Below are positions 35,864-45,140 of a DNA stretch of 64,000 nucleotides, piece after piece. Positions within the stretch are counted from its first letter, which is position 1, and each line of letters starts with the position of its first letter. A program made the position numbers and the translations under genes. The stretch is from Chitinophagaceae bacterium (GTDB lineage: Bacteria > Bacteroidota > Bacteroidia > Chitinophagales > Chitinophagaceae), in assembly GCA_947457465.1 (NCBI GenBank), contig CANGWB010000002.1:124001-188000 (forward strand). The letters are read 5' to 3'. The notes under the pieces were generated by a model. It saw nothing but the letters and a program-made list of their open reading frames with translations. It was not told where the DNA came from and did not search any database.

Positions 35864-37249
35864 ATGAAACAACTCCGCGCGATCCTCATTGCCTCATTGA
35901 TTTCGATTGTATCTGTTGTGTCTGCTCAATCACCCATCGGGGTGTTTGATTCGGGTACAGGCGGACTCACCGTTTTGGAAGCCATTCTCAACCTGGATGC
36001 TTTCAATAATAAGACAGGCAAGCCCGGGGCCGATGGAAAAAAAGATTTTGAACGAGAGTCCTTTCAATATTTAGCCGATCAGGCTAACATGCCCTACGGG
36101 AACTATGCAGCTGAAAAGAAAACGGATCTACTGAAAGAAAATATTCTGAATTGCATGGATTTTTTGCGCGGACAAACTTTCATAACCCGAAGCAACATTA
36201 ATAACTGGAATCCACAAGGAAAAGCGCCGGTTAAAATGTTGGTCCTCGCCTGCAATACGGCCACTGCTTATGCACTCACGGATATACGCGCACACGTCAA
36301 CCAAACGGATAATCAAACACCCGTGATCGGAGTCATCGATGCCGGATCCAAAGCAGCAATTCTTCATCAGCAAAAAAATCAGGGTACCATCGGCGTGTTT
36401 GCGACTGCAGGAACCGTGGCCTCCGATGGCTATCCACGCACCCTTCGCAATATGGCCACCTCGTACGGATTGAATCAACTTTCTATCGTAAGCCAGGGCG
36501 GATTCGGCTTAGCGGAGAGCATCGATCGGGATTGGAGTTATTTTGTCGATACGGCCACACGTATTCGCTCCGATTATAAAGGTCCTTCACTGCAGCATAA
36601 GAATTATCCCATTCGCCCCGAGCTGATGAAGATCTATCAATTCGATACCACCAACAATCGATTGCTTTGTGAATATGATGATCAAGGGCGTTGTACCGAG
36701 GTGCAACTCAACGATCCGGTGAACTACACCCGTTATCACCTGGTGAGTTTGCTGGAGAAAATGCGAGCAGAAAAATTTACCCTACCGCTCAACACGTTAA
36801 TTCTTGGATGTACGCATTATCCGTACATGCGCGATACCATTCGAACCGTTTTAAAAGAGTTGTATCAGTACCAGGAAAACGGTTCTTATATCTATCGAAG
36901 TGTATTAGCTGCAGATGTAGCGTTGATCGATCCTTCGGTTGAAACAGCTAAGGAGGCTTATATCGCACTTAGAAATCAATCCCTTCAGAACCGCAAGCCG
37001 ATCCAATTTTCAACTGCGATGCCCCGCGCGGAGTTTTTTATCTCTGTGCCAAATCCTGATGCTTCGTTGGTGCAGTTGCAGCCGGATGGCTGGTTCACCT
37101 ATGCATATAAATATGGAAGAGAACAAGGGGAGAAACGTGATGATGTTCGCTATGTTCCTTTCGATCGCATCAATATATCGGAAGCGACGTATAAGCGTTT
37201 TCAGATTGCTTTGCCCAGTGTTCACTCACTTCTCCATCCGCAACCCTAG
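35864..37249 (+). CDS. Exported glutamate racemase (MurI) homologue
   Basis: A 461-residue member of the Asp/Glu racemase superfamily. Both catalytic cysteine motifs are kept, LACNTATAYAL (near residue 128) and LGCTHYPYM (near 320), and the first motif IGVFDSGTGGLTVLEAI follows the signal peptide directly. The start at 35864 (MKQLRAILIASLISIVSVVSAQ) gives a clear export signal; an upstream in-frame ATG at 35834 lies in the terminator. Normal MurI is cytosolic and about 270 residues; this one has about 190 extra residues in several inserts. An exported enzyme cannot serve peptidoglycan synthesis directly. Its stop overlaps the convergent methyltransferase by 4 nt. Confidence 0.85.
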   Translation: MKQLRAILIASLISIVSVVSAQSPIGVFDSGTGGLTVLEAILNLDAFNNKTGKPGADGKKDFERESFQYLADQANMPYGNYAAEKKTDLLKENILNCMDFLRGQTFITRSNINNWNPQGKAPVKMLVLACNTATAYALTDIRAHVNQTDNQTPVIGVIDAGSKAAILHQQKNQGTIGVFATAGTVASDGYPRTLRNMATSYGLNQLSIVSQGGFGLAESIDRDWSYFVDTATRIRSDYKGPSLQHKNYPIRPELMKIYQFDTTNNRLLCEYDDQGRCTEVQLNDPVNYTRYHLVSLLEKMRAEKFTLPLNTLILGCTHYPYMRDTIRTVLKELYQYQENGSYIYRSVLAADVALIDPSVETAKEAYIALRNQSLQNRKPIQFSTAMPRAEFFISVPNPDASLVQLQPDGWFTYAYKYGREQGEKRDDVRYVPFDRINISEATYKRFQIALPSVHSLLHPQP

Positions 37250-37869
37250 GCGATCATTTCTTTCGTGAGGCTGCAGAATACAAAATTCTGAACCGATCCG
37301 GAAGGCGTGAGGTGATCTTCTCGTTTGCAGCCTAGTTTTCGAAAATGTGCTTGCTCGAAGAGATGTGACATGGAGTCCTCGTTGTATTGCTTGATCTCGA
37401 GTCCGCTGCATTTTTTCGGTCCGTCTGTCGAGAAGGTGGCGACTATCATTTTTCCCTTTACGGCTTCTTCTGCAATGTGCAGATAGGCTTGCACGGTTTC
37501 CGGTGAGGTTTGAAAATGAAAAGCTGCGCGGTCGTGCCAGACATCATATTTTTCAGTTGGATGAAAATCAAGCACGTCACTAACAAGCCATTTCACTTTT
37601 TGTGCCTGGTCACCCAACCTTGATTTGGTTCGGTTGATGGCGGCTTCAGAAATATCAAGCACGGTTACATCTGTATAGCCTTCCTCTACGAGGTGATCGA
37701 CCAGTTTGCTGTCGCCTCCGCCGATATCGATGATCTTGGCTGATTTCGGCGGATCGAGCCGATGCAGGATTTCCAAGGAAGTGGCGGGCACGTCCTGTGT
37801 CCAGCTAACCTCATTGGGCTGTTTTGTCTGATAGATGGTTTCCCAGTGCTGCTTTTTGATATTGTTCAT
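37246..37869 (-). CDS. Class I SAM-dependent methyltransferase
   Basis: A 207-residue soluble methyltransferase. The SAM-binding glycine-rich motif is IIDIGGGDSKLVDHL (about residues 45-59), followed by the acidic end of strand 2 (VLDIS) and motif II-like WLVSDVLDFHP. The N terminus HWETIYQTKQPNEVSWTQ is typical of a methyltransferase subgroup found widely in bacteria, often described as tellurite/thiopurine methyltransferase-like, but the substrate is not known. It converges on the racemase homologue and shares 4 bp with it. Confidence 0.85.
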   Translation of the reverse strand: MNNIKKQHWETIYQTKQPNEVSWTQDVPATSLEILHRLDPPKSAKIIDIGGGDSKLVDHLVEEGYTDVTVLDISEAAINRTKSRLGDQAQKVKWLVSDVLDFHPTEKYDVWHDRAAFHFQTSPETVQAYLHIAEEAVKGKMIVATFSTDGPKKCSGLEIKQYNEDSMSHLFEQAHFRKLGCKREDHLTPSGSVQNFVFCSLTKEMIA

Positions 37870-37941
37870 AATGCAAATTTTGACAATCCGGTAAGCGCTG
37901 TCAGTGACTTATATCACGCGGGTTTGGATGGGGCTGAGGGT

Positions 37942-37955
37942 GTTAGGCCCCTAAC
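37942..37955. promoter_or_regulatory. Short inverted repeat upstream of the second susC
   Basis: GTTAGG-CC-CCTAAC forms a 6-bp inverted repeat with a 2-bp centre in the 225-bp gap (37870-38094) between the methyltransferase and susC. It could be an operator; no clear TAnnTTTG box was found in this gap and nothing else was recognised there. Confidence 0.25.
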
Positions 37956-38094
37956 CAAAAGATTTTTCCCGATTTTGAAAATGTCTTTGTTAAACCATCC
38001 ATTTATTGCATTGTATTAACAATTAAGTAACCTTAATCCGGAAATGTTTTGCATTCTCGGGTATTTCTAATTTAAAAATTAAACAAAGCTGAGT

Positions 38095-41000
38095 ATGAAG
38101 AAAGCACTGAGTCTTCTTGCCGTCCTGTTGATGGGCAGCTTTGTCCTGTTTGCGCAGGACAAAACCGTTAGCGGTAAGTTGACAGATGAGAAAAGCGGAC
38201 AGCCGCTGTCCGGTGTCTCGGTAACGGTGAAGGGTACCACCTTGGGTACGCAGACCGGTACAGACGGAATCTTCCGTTTGTCCGTTCCGGCTACTGCCAA
38301 AACCTTGGTATTCTCTTTCGTGAATTACGAGACCGTTGAAACACCGATCGGTAACAAGACCTTGTTCAACCTCTCGCTTGTAGCAGCGGATAAAGATCTT
38401 CAGGAGGTGGTTATCGTCGGCTACCAGCAGTTGAAAAAGCGCGATCAGGGTGGTGCCATTGCTTCCATACGTGGTAAAGAGATCGCCAACCTGCCGAACG
38501 TATCCGTTGACCGTGCTCTTCAAGGCCGCGCAGCCGGGGTATTGGTTCAGTCCAACAACGGTATCCCCGGTGGTGGTATCAACGTACGTGTTCGTGGTAC
38601 CGGTTCTTATCTCTCCGGTAACCAGCCGCTCTTCATCGTAGATGGAGTGCAGATCAACAACCGCGACGATGCTTCTTTTACTCAGTCAAACCCACTTGCG
38701 TTTTTGAATCCAAATGACATCGAAAGCATCGATGTATTGAAGGATGCGGCCAGTGCAGCGATCTACGGTTCTCAGGCCGCTAACGGTGTAGTGATCATCA
38801 CTACAAAAAAAGGTAAGGCCGGTAAAACCAAGATCTCTGCAAACATCTTTGCCGGTGTCGCTCAGCCGATCAAATTCTTCGATGTATTGAATACAAACGA
38901 ATACATCAACATGCGGGCAGAAGCGGACTACAACCGTTATTTCCCTCAGTATGCTTCGAATTTCGGATATACCATGCTCGATTCCCGTCGCTGGGTGATG
39001 GGTGAGCTCTCCCGTATCACCGGTGTTCCATACACCGGCGGTACAGCCAACTACACGTCAGCTCAGTTGGATTCGCTCCAGAGAACACTCAAGAATACTG
39101 ACTGGCAGCGTGCTGCCATGCGTAACGGCCGTATTCAAAACTTCGATTTGAGCATGTCCGGTGGTAATGATAAAACTACATTCTACATTGGTGGTTCTTA
39201 TACCTATCAGAGCACTGTGATCAATAAAGTGGATTTCGCTCGTTATACGCTGAACTCCGATCTTTCTCACAAGATCTCGAACCGATTCTCGGTTAACCTG
39301 AAGACAAACATCAGCACTTTCGAGCAGCAACTTCCCTTCGCAGTGAGTGGTTCCTTCCTCGGAAACCCTGCGTTCTCTTCCCCGCTGATCATCCCTGCTA
39401 ACCCTATCTATAATGCGAACGGCACCTATTTCGGTCTTCCACCAACGGGTGCTCTCGCCGGAATCCTGAACCAGAATGTGATCGCGGTGAACGATTTCAA
39501 TTCTGGTTATCAGCGGACCAATCAGATGGTCGGACAAGGAAGTCTTGATTATAAGATCAATGACTGGCTCAGCTTCCGTTCGTACTACTCTATGGACTAC
39601 CGACTGGTACAGGGTAACCTCTATCGCGATCCTCGTACCAACGACGGTTTCGGTGTTCGCGGACGTGGTACGGTGCAAAGCACTTGGAATACCAACTTCC
39701 TGACTACACAGACGTTCAACTTTAATCGCACCTTCGGTAAGAACCGCATTGACGGGGTTGCCGGTTACGAGTATCGTAGCGACATCCAAGAGTCCATCAG
39801 CGCAACCGGTATCGGATTCCCATCTTTCCAATTTGTTACGATCAACGCAGCCGCTACGCCGGAGGCCGTCGGACAATTCTGGACAGGGTACAAGCGCAAC
39901 AGTATTTTCGGTCGTGTCAATTATGCTTACGATGGACGTTATGCAGTATCGGTTACTGCACGTCGTGATGGATCTAGCCGTTTCGGTAACAACTTCCCCT
40001 TCGGAACATTCGGTGGGGTGATCGGAACCTGGAACATCGACAAGGAAAGCTTCATGGCGAAAACATCCGACTGGCTTTCTCAGCTTCGTTTCCGTGCCTC
40101 TTACGGTATCACGGGTAACGACCAGATCGGAAACTTCCCTTCTCTCTCTCTGTTCGGTGCAGGTGCACAGTACAACGGACTGGCTGGTATCAACTACACC
40201 CAACTGGGTAACCCCAACATCCGTTGGGAGAAGAATGAGACCATCAACCTTGGTTTGGATTATGGTTTCTTCAACAACCGTGTAACCGGTTCCTTGGATC
40301 TGTATCGTCGTCGCACCAACGACATGCTCCTGCCTCGTCAGGTGTCATGGCTGACCGGTCAGAGTGATTTTACCGACAACGTAGGTGTATTGGATAACAA
40401 GGGTATTGAGGTTGGATTGAACGTTGAGATTATCCGTCCCAAAGTTCAGAACGGATTCCGTTGGAATGCCAATTTCAACTTTGCTTTCAACTACAGCAAT
40501 GTAGTCAGCCTCTATGGCGGACTGGAGTTCCTGCCTGGCGATCCTGAATTGCGCGTAGGTCGTTCACTGAACTCCATCTTCACAAACGTATATGCGGGTG
40601 TTAACCCAGCCACTGGACGTCCGATGTGGCTTGATACCCTCGGTAGTATTACCTATACGCCGCAAGCACGTGACCGTTATTACATCGGTGACCGTGAGCC
40701 GGATTACTGGGGTGGTTTAACCAACACCATCAGCTACAAAGGTTTCACCCTCGATGTGCTCTTCACGTATGAGTACGGCCGTTGGGCAACTGACGGACAG
40801 GTGAACTTCATGATCGAGAACGGTAACCGTACCTTCAACTCACTCCGATTTGCATACGAAGGTCGTTGGACTAAACCCGGACAGATCACTTCTTATCCAC
40901 GTGCATACGATGCAGGTTCCGAACAAGGTGGTATCAACCACGCGAGCGGTTCCAGCCGTTTGTGGCGCCGGGCGGATTTCATCCGTATGCGTGACCTGCG

Positions 41001-41190
41001 TCTCTCTTATAATTTGCCACAAAATCTGCTGCGCAAAGTCAAGTTGACCAATATGACAGTATATGTACAGGGACAGAACCTGTTCACTTACTCTGACTAT
41101 TGGGGATACGATCCTGAATTCGTAGGAGCCTCTACCGGTATCGTTCCGCAAACCAAAAACATCAACGCAGGTATCACCCTAGGCCTATAA
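38095..41190 (+). CDS. SusC/RagA-type TonB-linked outer-membrane transporter (second locus)
   Basis: A 1031-residue receptor with signal peptide (to about residue 20, LFAQ), a carboxypeptidase-D-regulatory-like domain (about 23-100; VSGKLTDEKSGQPLSGVSVTVKG), a plug with the SusC signature (QPLFIVDGVQINN; DVLKDAASAAIYGSQAANGVVIITTKKG) and a C-terminal barrel. Unlike the first SusC it has no STN domain, and no sigma/anti-sigma pair is adjacent, so control is by another route. It is the first gene of an operon with susD and two small lipoproteins. No glycoside hydrolase is linked. Confidence 0.95.
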   Translation: MKKALSLLAVLLMGSFVLFAQDKTVSGKLTDEKSGQPLSGVSVTVKGTTLGTQTGTDGIFRLSVPATAKTLVFSFVNYETVETPIGNKTLFNLSLVAADKDLQEVVIVGYQQLKKRDQGGAIASIRGKEIANLPNVSVDRALQGRAAGVLVQSNNGIPGGGINVRVRGTGSYLSGNQPLFIVDGVQINNRDDASFTQSNPLAFLNPNDIESIDVLKDAASAAIYGSQAANGVVIITTKKGKAGKTKISANIFAGVAQPIKFFDVLNTNEYINMRAEADYNRYFPQYASNFGYTMLDSRRWVMGELSRITGVPYTGGTANYTSAQLDSLQRTLKNTDWQRAAMRNGRIQNFDLSMSGGNDKTTFYIGGSYTYQSTVINKVDFARYTLNSDLSHKISNRFSVNLKTNISTFEQQLPFAVSGSFLGNPAFSSPLIIPANPIYNANGTYFGLPPTGALAGILNQNVIAVNDFNSGYQRTNQMVGQGSLDYKINDWLSFRSYYSMDYRLVQGNLYRDPRTNDGFGVRGRGTVQSTWNTNFLTTQTFNFNRTFGKNRIDGVAGYEYRSDIQESISATGIGFPSFQFVTINAAATPEAVGQFWTGYKRNSIFGRVNYAYDGRYAVSVTARRDGSSRFGNNFPFGTFGGVIGTWNIDKESFMAKTSDWLSQLRFRASYGITGNDQIGNFPSLSLFGAGAQYNGLAGINYTQLGNPNIRWEKNETINLGLDYGFFNNRVTGSLDLYRRRTNDMLLPRQVSWLTGQSDFTDNVGVLDNKGIEVGLNVEIIRPKVQNGFRWNANFNFAFNYSNVVSLYGGLEFLPGDPELRVGRSLNSIFTNVYAGVNPATGRPMWLDTLGSITYTPQARDRYYIGDREPDYWGGLTNTISYKGFTLDVLFTYEYGRWATDGQVNFMIENGNRTFNSLRFAYEGRWTKPGQITSYPRAYDAGSEQGGINHASGSSRLWRRADFIRMRDLRLSYNLPQNLLRKVKLTNMTVYVQGQNLFTYSDYWGYDPEFVGASTGIVPQTKNINAGITLGL

Positions 41191-41209
41191 TCAATAATTG
41201 ATAAAGACT

Positions 41210-42709
41210 ATGACAAAGAATATCCTCAGATTCGGTTTGCTGCTGCTGATTGCCGTAGCATCCGTTTCCTGTAAAAAACAGCTGGAGGTTCAACCTCGTC
41301 AGTCCATCCTTCTTGCGGATGCACTTAACAGCCGTGAAAACATCGATGCAGCTGTCACCGGTGTTTACTCACGCTTAAAGTCACTGCGTGTATACGGACG
41401 TGATATGTTGGCCGTGGCTGAAGCACTTGCTGACAACGCCAGCTTTACTAACAAATCCGGACGTTTAGTGAATGAAAACCTGAACGTGGCCGGTGCAAGT
41501 TTTGCCAACTGGCAGACTGCTTATTTCGCGATCGCAGAGATCAACCTGATCCTCGAAGCCATTCCCAAGCTCAATCTGGTTCCCGTTGTTAGTGCAGCCG
41601 AGCGTAATCGTTGGGAAGGACAGTTGTTTTTCCTGCGAGCACTCTACTACCATGACCTGATGCGTGCCTATGCCTACGAGCCAGGTATGGGTGTAGCCGG
41701 ACAAGATCGTGGTGGCGTTCCTGTTATCCTGACCACGCCTACTACAGTAGAGGCGGCGGTGAATACACTGCCTGGTCGCGCTTCTATCGATTCAGTGTAC
41801 TCCTTGATCAAGAATGACCTGGATCGGGCAAACCAGCGTCTGACAAATGATTTCGTGAGCTTGTATCCGAACACGGCAACCAAAGTGGCTGCTCAGGCCT
41901 TGCTGGCTCGCGTGAACCTCTACCAAAAGAACTTCACCGAAACAGTTCGCTGGTGCGACTCTGTGTTGCTTACCCCTCAAATACCTACACGCCTGACCGG
42001 TGTTAATAGTTACGTGAGTGGCTGGACAACCGCGATCCACCCCGAATCCATCTTTGAAGTTCGCTACGCTAACCAAACTGAGAACCCCGGTGTAAACGAG
42101 TCGCTGCAGACTTCATACACCACGTTGCTCACTCGTGGTAATCCCAGTGTGGTTGGTGGATTCGGTGATTTGGTACCGAACGCTACTTCATTTGGTTTGC
42201 TTGGTCTGACCGTAGCCGGAACAGCAAACATCACGGCTCGTACCGACGATGTTCGCAACCAGCTCTTCGAAATCGGAAGCTCTGCTCGTGGTACAGCTCG
42301 TATCGAGTGCACCAAGTTCATGGGTAAGAATGGTTTCCCCAATCTGGATAACGTTCCTGTGATTCGCATTCCTGAAGTATACCTGACACGCGCGGAAGCC
42401 CGTGCAAACCTCGGGTTGTTGACAGATGCACTTAATGATCTTCGTGTAGTAAAGCAGGCCCGCTATTCCAACTATGCTGTTACACAACAAACAGCCGACA
42501 ATGCCCTCACGACACAGGCTCCTTTGTTGACAGAGATTCTCCGTCAGCGCCGCATCGAGTACATGTTTGAAGGTCACCGTTGGTTCGATCTCAAGCGTCT
42601 GGGGCTGAACGATAACACGATCCTTTATACCGACTTCCGTTTCCTGGCTCGTATTCCGATCCGTGAAGTGGACAACAACCCCAACATCTTACAGAATTTC
42701 GGATACTAA
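41210..42709 (+). CDS. SusD/RagB-type nutrient-binding lipoprotein (second locus)
   Basis: A 499-residue lipoprotein with lipobox VASVSCKKQ. Typical SusD features: RENIDAAVTGVYSRLKSL, the helical FLRALYYHDLMRAYAYEPG segment and the C-terminal RQRRIEYMFEGHRWFDLKRLG motif. The ATG at 41210 is chosen over a TTG at 41198. It follows susC by 19 nt and should pair with it. Confidence 0.94.
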   Translation: MTKNILRFGLLLLIAVASVSCKKQLEVQPRQSILLADALNSRENIDAAVTGVYSRLKSLRVYGRDMLAVAEALADNASFTNKSGRLVNENLNVAGASFANWQTAYFAIAEINLILEAIPKLNLVPVVSAAERNRWEGQLFFLRALYYHDLMRAYAYEPGMGVAGQDRGGVPVILTTPTTVEAAVNTLPGRASIDSVYSLIKNDLDRANQRLTNDFVSLYPNTATKVAAQALLARVNLYQKNFTETVRWCDSVLLTPQIPTRLTGVNSYVSGWTTAIHPESIFEVRYANQTENPGVNESLQTSYTTLLTRGNPSVVGGFGDLVPNATSFGLLGLTVAGTANITARTDDVRNQLFEIGSSARGTARIECTKFMGKNGFPNLDNVPVIRIPEVYLTRAEARANLGLLTDALNDLRVVKQARYSNYAVTQQTADNALTTQAPLLTEILRQRRIEYMFEGHRWFDLKRLGLNDNTILYTDFRFLARIPIREVDNNPNILQNFGY

Positions 42710-42721
42710 AAAAATCGAATC

Positions 42722-43273
42722 ATGAAAAATATCATTAACTCCATATTGATTGCCTGCGCACTGACCATCGGTCTCAGCAGTTGCATCAAAAACGAGGACA
42801 TTGTTTGGAACAATGTGGTCGTTGAATGGGATTTGGCCACTTATCAAAGCAAGGCTACCGGTGTTCCTTACCCGGTTGTTGGTAACGTGCCAACAAACTA
42901 TGGTCGTGCAGTACTGCTGGCCGGTAATGCCTTCGGTGCACCGGCTGATCCTGCGTTGAACCGCTCCTATACCCCCATCATCACCATGCGTGTGAACCTG
43001 GTGGGTAGCCCAAGCTCCACCCAGCAAGTATTGAATGTTCGCCCAAGCGCCAACTTTAGTACGGCTGTTGAGGGCACTCACTACCAATTGCTCGACCGCA
43101 CTTGTGTCATCCCCAAGGACAGTAGTTTCGGTTATGTTCGCTGGCAAGTGATCAACCCCGGTACACCTGCACCAGGTACACCCGCCATGCGTGTCGTATT
43201 CGAACTGCAGGGTAACAGCGCGATAAAGCCAAGTGAAAACTTCAAATACCTCGGCTGGAACATCGCTCAATAA
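42722..43273 (+). CDS. Small SusD-associated lipoprotein of unknown function
   Basis: A 183-residue lipoprotein with lipobox GLSSC (Cys near residue 21). The rest is beta-rich and includes VNLVGSPSSTQQVLNVRP and EGTHYQLLDRTCVIPKDSSFGYVRWQV, a pattern like the DUF4843/DUF1735-type surface lipoproteins found after SusD, which form Ig-like folds. The family assignment is tentative. It lies 12 nt after susD and 33 nt before the fasciclin gene, so it belongs to the operon and may bind the same ligand at the cell surface. Confidence 0.75.
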   Translation: MKNIINSILIACALTIGLSSCIKNEDIVWNNVVVEWDLATYQSKATGVPYPVVGNVPTNYGRAVLLAGNAFGAPADPALNRSYTPIITMRVNLVGSPSSTQQVLNVRPSANFSTAVEGTHYQLLDRTCVIPKDSSFGYVRWQVINPGTPAPGTPAMRVVFELQGNSAIKPSENFKYLGWNIAQ

Positions 43274-43306
43274 CAACATCCGATCATCGGTATAAAAAAT
43301 CAGATT

Positions 43307-44296
43307 ATGCGTAAATTATTTATCAGCTCCTTGTTTTTCTCCTTGCTTGTAGTCTTAGCGGGCTGCGATAAGCGTGGACGAAACGACATCTACCCGCCCG
43401 GTATCCAGGACAATATCATCGAAGTGGCACAAGCGGATCCAGAACTCAGTGTATTCGTATTAGCACTGAAAGCTGCCGGTATGGACACAACGTTTGAAAG
43501 CCTTGGTTTAGTGACCGTGTTGGCACCTACCAATGCCGCTTTCTCCGCTATCGGGATCAATGCTTCCAATGTTAGCACGGCACTTCCTGTGGCTACGCTG
43601 CGTGCTGTTCTCCGCTATCACATGCTCGGCGGTAGTGTGCCTGCTTCCAACTTAGCGCCCGGACCGAATGCAACATACACGACGCTGCAGAATGAAACGA
43701 TCCTGACCAGCACCTACAGCTCCGTGAATGCAGGTACTTGGTTTAATGGGCGTGCTCGTGTGCTCAAGACAGACATCAGAGCAAATAACGGTCTCATCCA
43801 CAAGATCAATGCGGTTCTGCTTCCCCCTCCTGGAAATATGTGGGAGTCGATCAATGCAAACCCCAACCTCACTTTCCTGGCAGCTGCCATCACTCGTGCT
43901 GGTTTGGTAGCGAACTTCAATTCAACAACCGGCTTGATTCTGTTTGCACCCACCAACGCTGCATTCATTGCGGCTGGCTTCCCGGATATCGCATCCATCA
44001 ATGCCGCCAACCCTGCAGTGCTGGGTCCCATCTTAGCCTATCACGTAGTTGCAGCCACTTCTGTTAGTCAGCCTGTGGGTACTTTGTATGGTTTGCGCGG
44101 ACGCCTCATGTCCGTCGATCTGCGCGATGGCATGAGCTTACCAACCTTGGTTTCTGGTGCAAATATTGCCGTATCCACTACCGGAGCACCTGGTGTACGT
44201 GGCACGGCCAATACATCAAACTGCAACATCACTGCAGCTGACCAGATGGCTCGTAACGGTGTGATCCACGTGATCGACCGTGTATTGCTTCGCTGA
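43307..44296 (+). CDS. Fasciclin (FAS1) domain lipoprotein with two domains
   Basis: A 329-residue lipoprotein with lipobox VLAGCDK. Two FAS1 domains are visible: one about 35-170 (VTVLAPTNAAFSAIG ... NGLIHKINAVLLPP) and one about 175-329 (LILFAPTNAAFIAAG ... NGVIHVIDRVLLR), both with the H1/H2-type conserved motifs. FAS1 domains mediate adhesion or ligand binding. It is the last gene of the second SusC/D operon, followed by a terminator. Confidence 0.9.
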   Translation: MRKLFISSLFFSLLVVLAGCDKRGRNDIYPPGIQDNIIEVAQADPELSVFVLALKAAGMDTTFESLGLVTVLAPTNAAFSAIGINASNVSTALPVATLRAVLRYHMLGGSVPASNLAPGPNATYTTLQNETILTSTYSSVNAGTWFNGRARVLKTDIRANNGLIHKINAVLLPPPGNMWESINANPNLTFLAAAITRAGLVANFNSTTGLILFAPTNAAFIAAGFPDIASINAANPAVLGPILAYHVVAATSVSQPVGTLYGLRGRLMSVDLRDGMSLPTLVSGANIAVSTTGAPGVRGTANTSNCNITAADQMARNGVIHVIDRVLLR

Positions 44297-44319
44297 TTTT
44301 TGGTATGCATATAAACTGA

Positions 44320-44348
44320 AAGAGGGTGGAATTTCCACCCTCTTTTTT
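44320..44348 (+). terminator. Terminator between converging transcripts
   Basis: Arms AAAGAGGGTGGAA and TTCCACCCTCTTT, with almost no loop, followed by a T run. It lies between the fasciclin gene and a gene on the opposite strand and has an A-rich left flank, so it may serve both. Confidence 0.85.
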
Positions 44349-44365
44349 ATTTATGAAGCTTTCGC

Positions 44366-45031
44366 TTATTTAGACGAATTGCAGTACTCAATCAGCTTGA
44401 TCCAATCAGCCTCAGATTTACCTGACAAACCTTGTTCTTTCATAAATGCTTCCAAACCGGTACCGCATACCGACTGAATTTCTTGAACTTCTTTTTTATT
44501 CAATACCACCTGCTGCAATTTTCCTTCGCGAACAAAAAAGTAGGTCCTTTTTTCCTCGATCACTTTGCGCGCAACACTGTTATAGTCGGTCAGCTCCACT
44601 ACTGATTTCGATACCAGTTTATATAATCCGTTTTTGCCTGATGCGAGTACCTCTACAAAAGATGCTGGTATCTGTGGATGTACATTATCCGATCGCACAA
44701 ATAAACGAGTTCGACCTTCAGCGTTGTTGTCAACCGTGAATTCCTTCACCGGCTCATTGAACAGGTAGATATTTTCCTCAATCTTGAATACCACTGCTTT
44801 TTGCAAGGCATCAAAATTCACCTGAATGCCTTTGTATCGCGTTCCATTCTCAGACAGGATGGTCCCGTTTCCCCAATCGGGAAGGATTAACGGACTTCCC
44901 GATCGGTCGCTGGGGCTACTATAGTAAGGTTTGTTCGATAGCGGATCGGAGATCACCTGTGCTCGTACAGCAGCGATCGATAGGAATGAAAGTAACAGAA
45001 GGGCAGTCCTGCGGAATGTGGAATTATTCAT
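44366..45031 (-). CDS. Uncharacterised secreted protein
   Basis: A 221-residue protein with a signal peptide ending near AAVRAQ. The body has a beta-rich pattern (KGIQVNFDALQKAVVFKIEENIYLF) followed by a conserved-looking segment around residues 145-175 with YKLVSKSVVELTDYNSV. No catalytic motif is recognised; two cysteines occur near the C terminus (VCGTGLEAF, IEYCNSSK). Similar small exported proteins of unknown role are common in Chitinophagaceae. It is a single gene, convergent with the fasciclin operon. Confidence 0.7.
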   Translation of the reverse strand: MNNSTFRRTALLLLSFLSIAAVRAQVISDPLSNKPYYSSPSDRSGSPLILPDWGNGTILSENGTRYKGIQVNFDALQKAVVFKIEENIYLFNEPVKEFTVDNNAEGRTRLFVRSDNVHPQIPASFVEVLASGKNGLYKLVSKSVVELTDYNSVARKVIEEKRTYFFVREGKLQQVVLNKKEVQEIQSVCGTGLEAFMKEQGLSGKSEADWIKLIEYCNSSK

Positions 45032-45140
45032 GCTATAAAATTAAAGGACGACCGGTATTCAATAGCTGAAATACACGATCGTCCTTTGTAAATAATAGTC
45101 AACCTATATCTAGTATAGATAAGGCAACAGGGAAGTTCCC

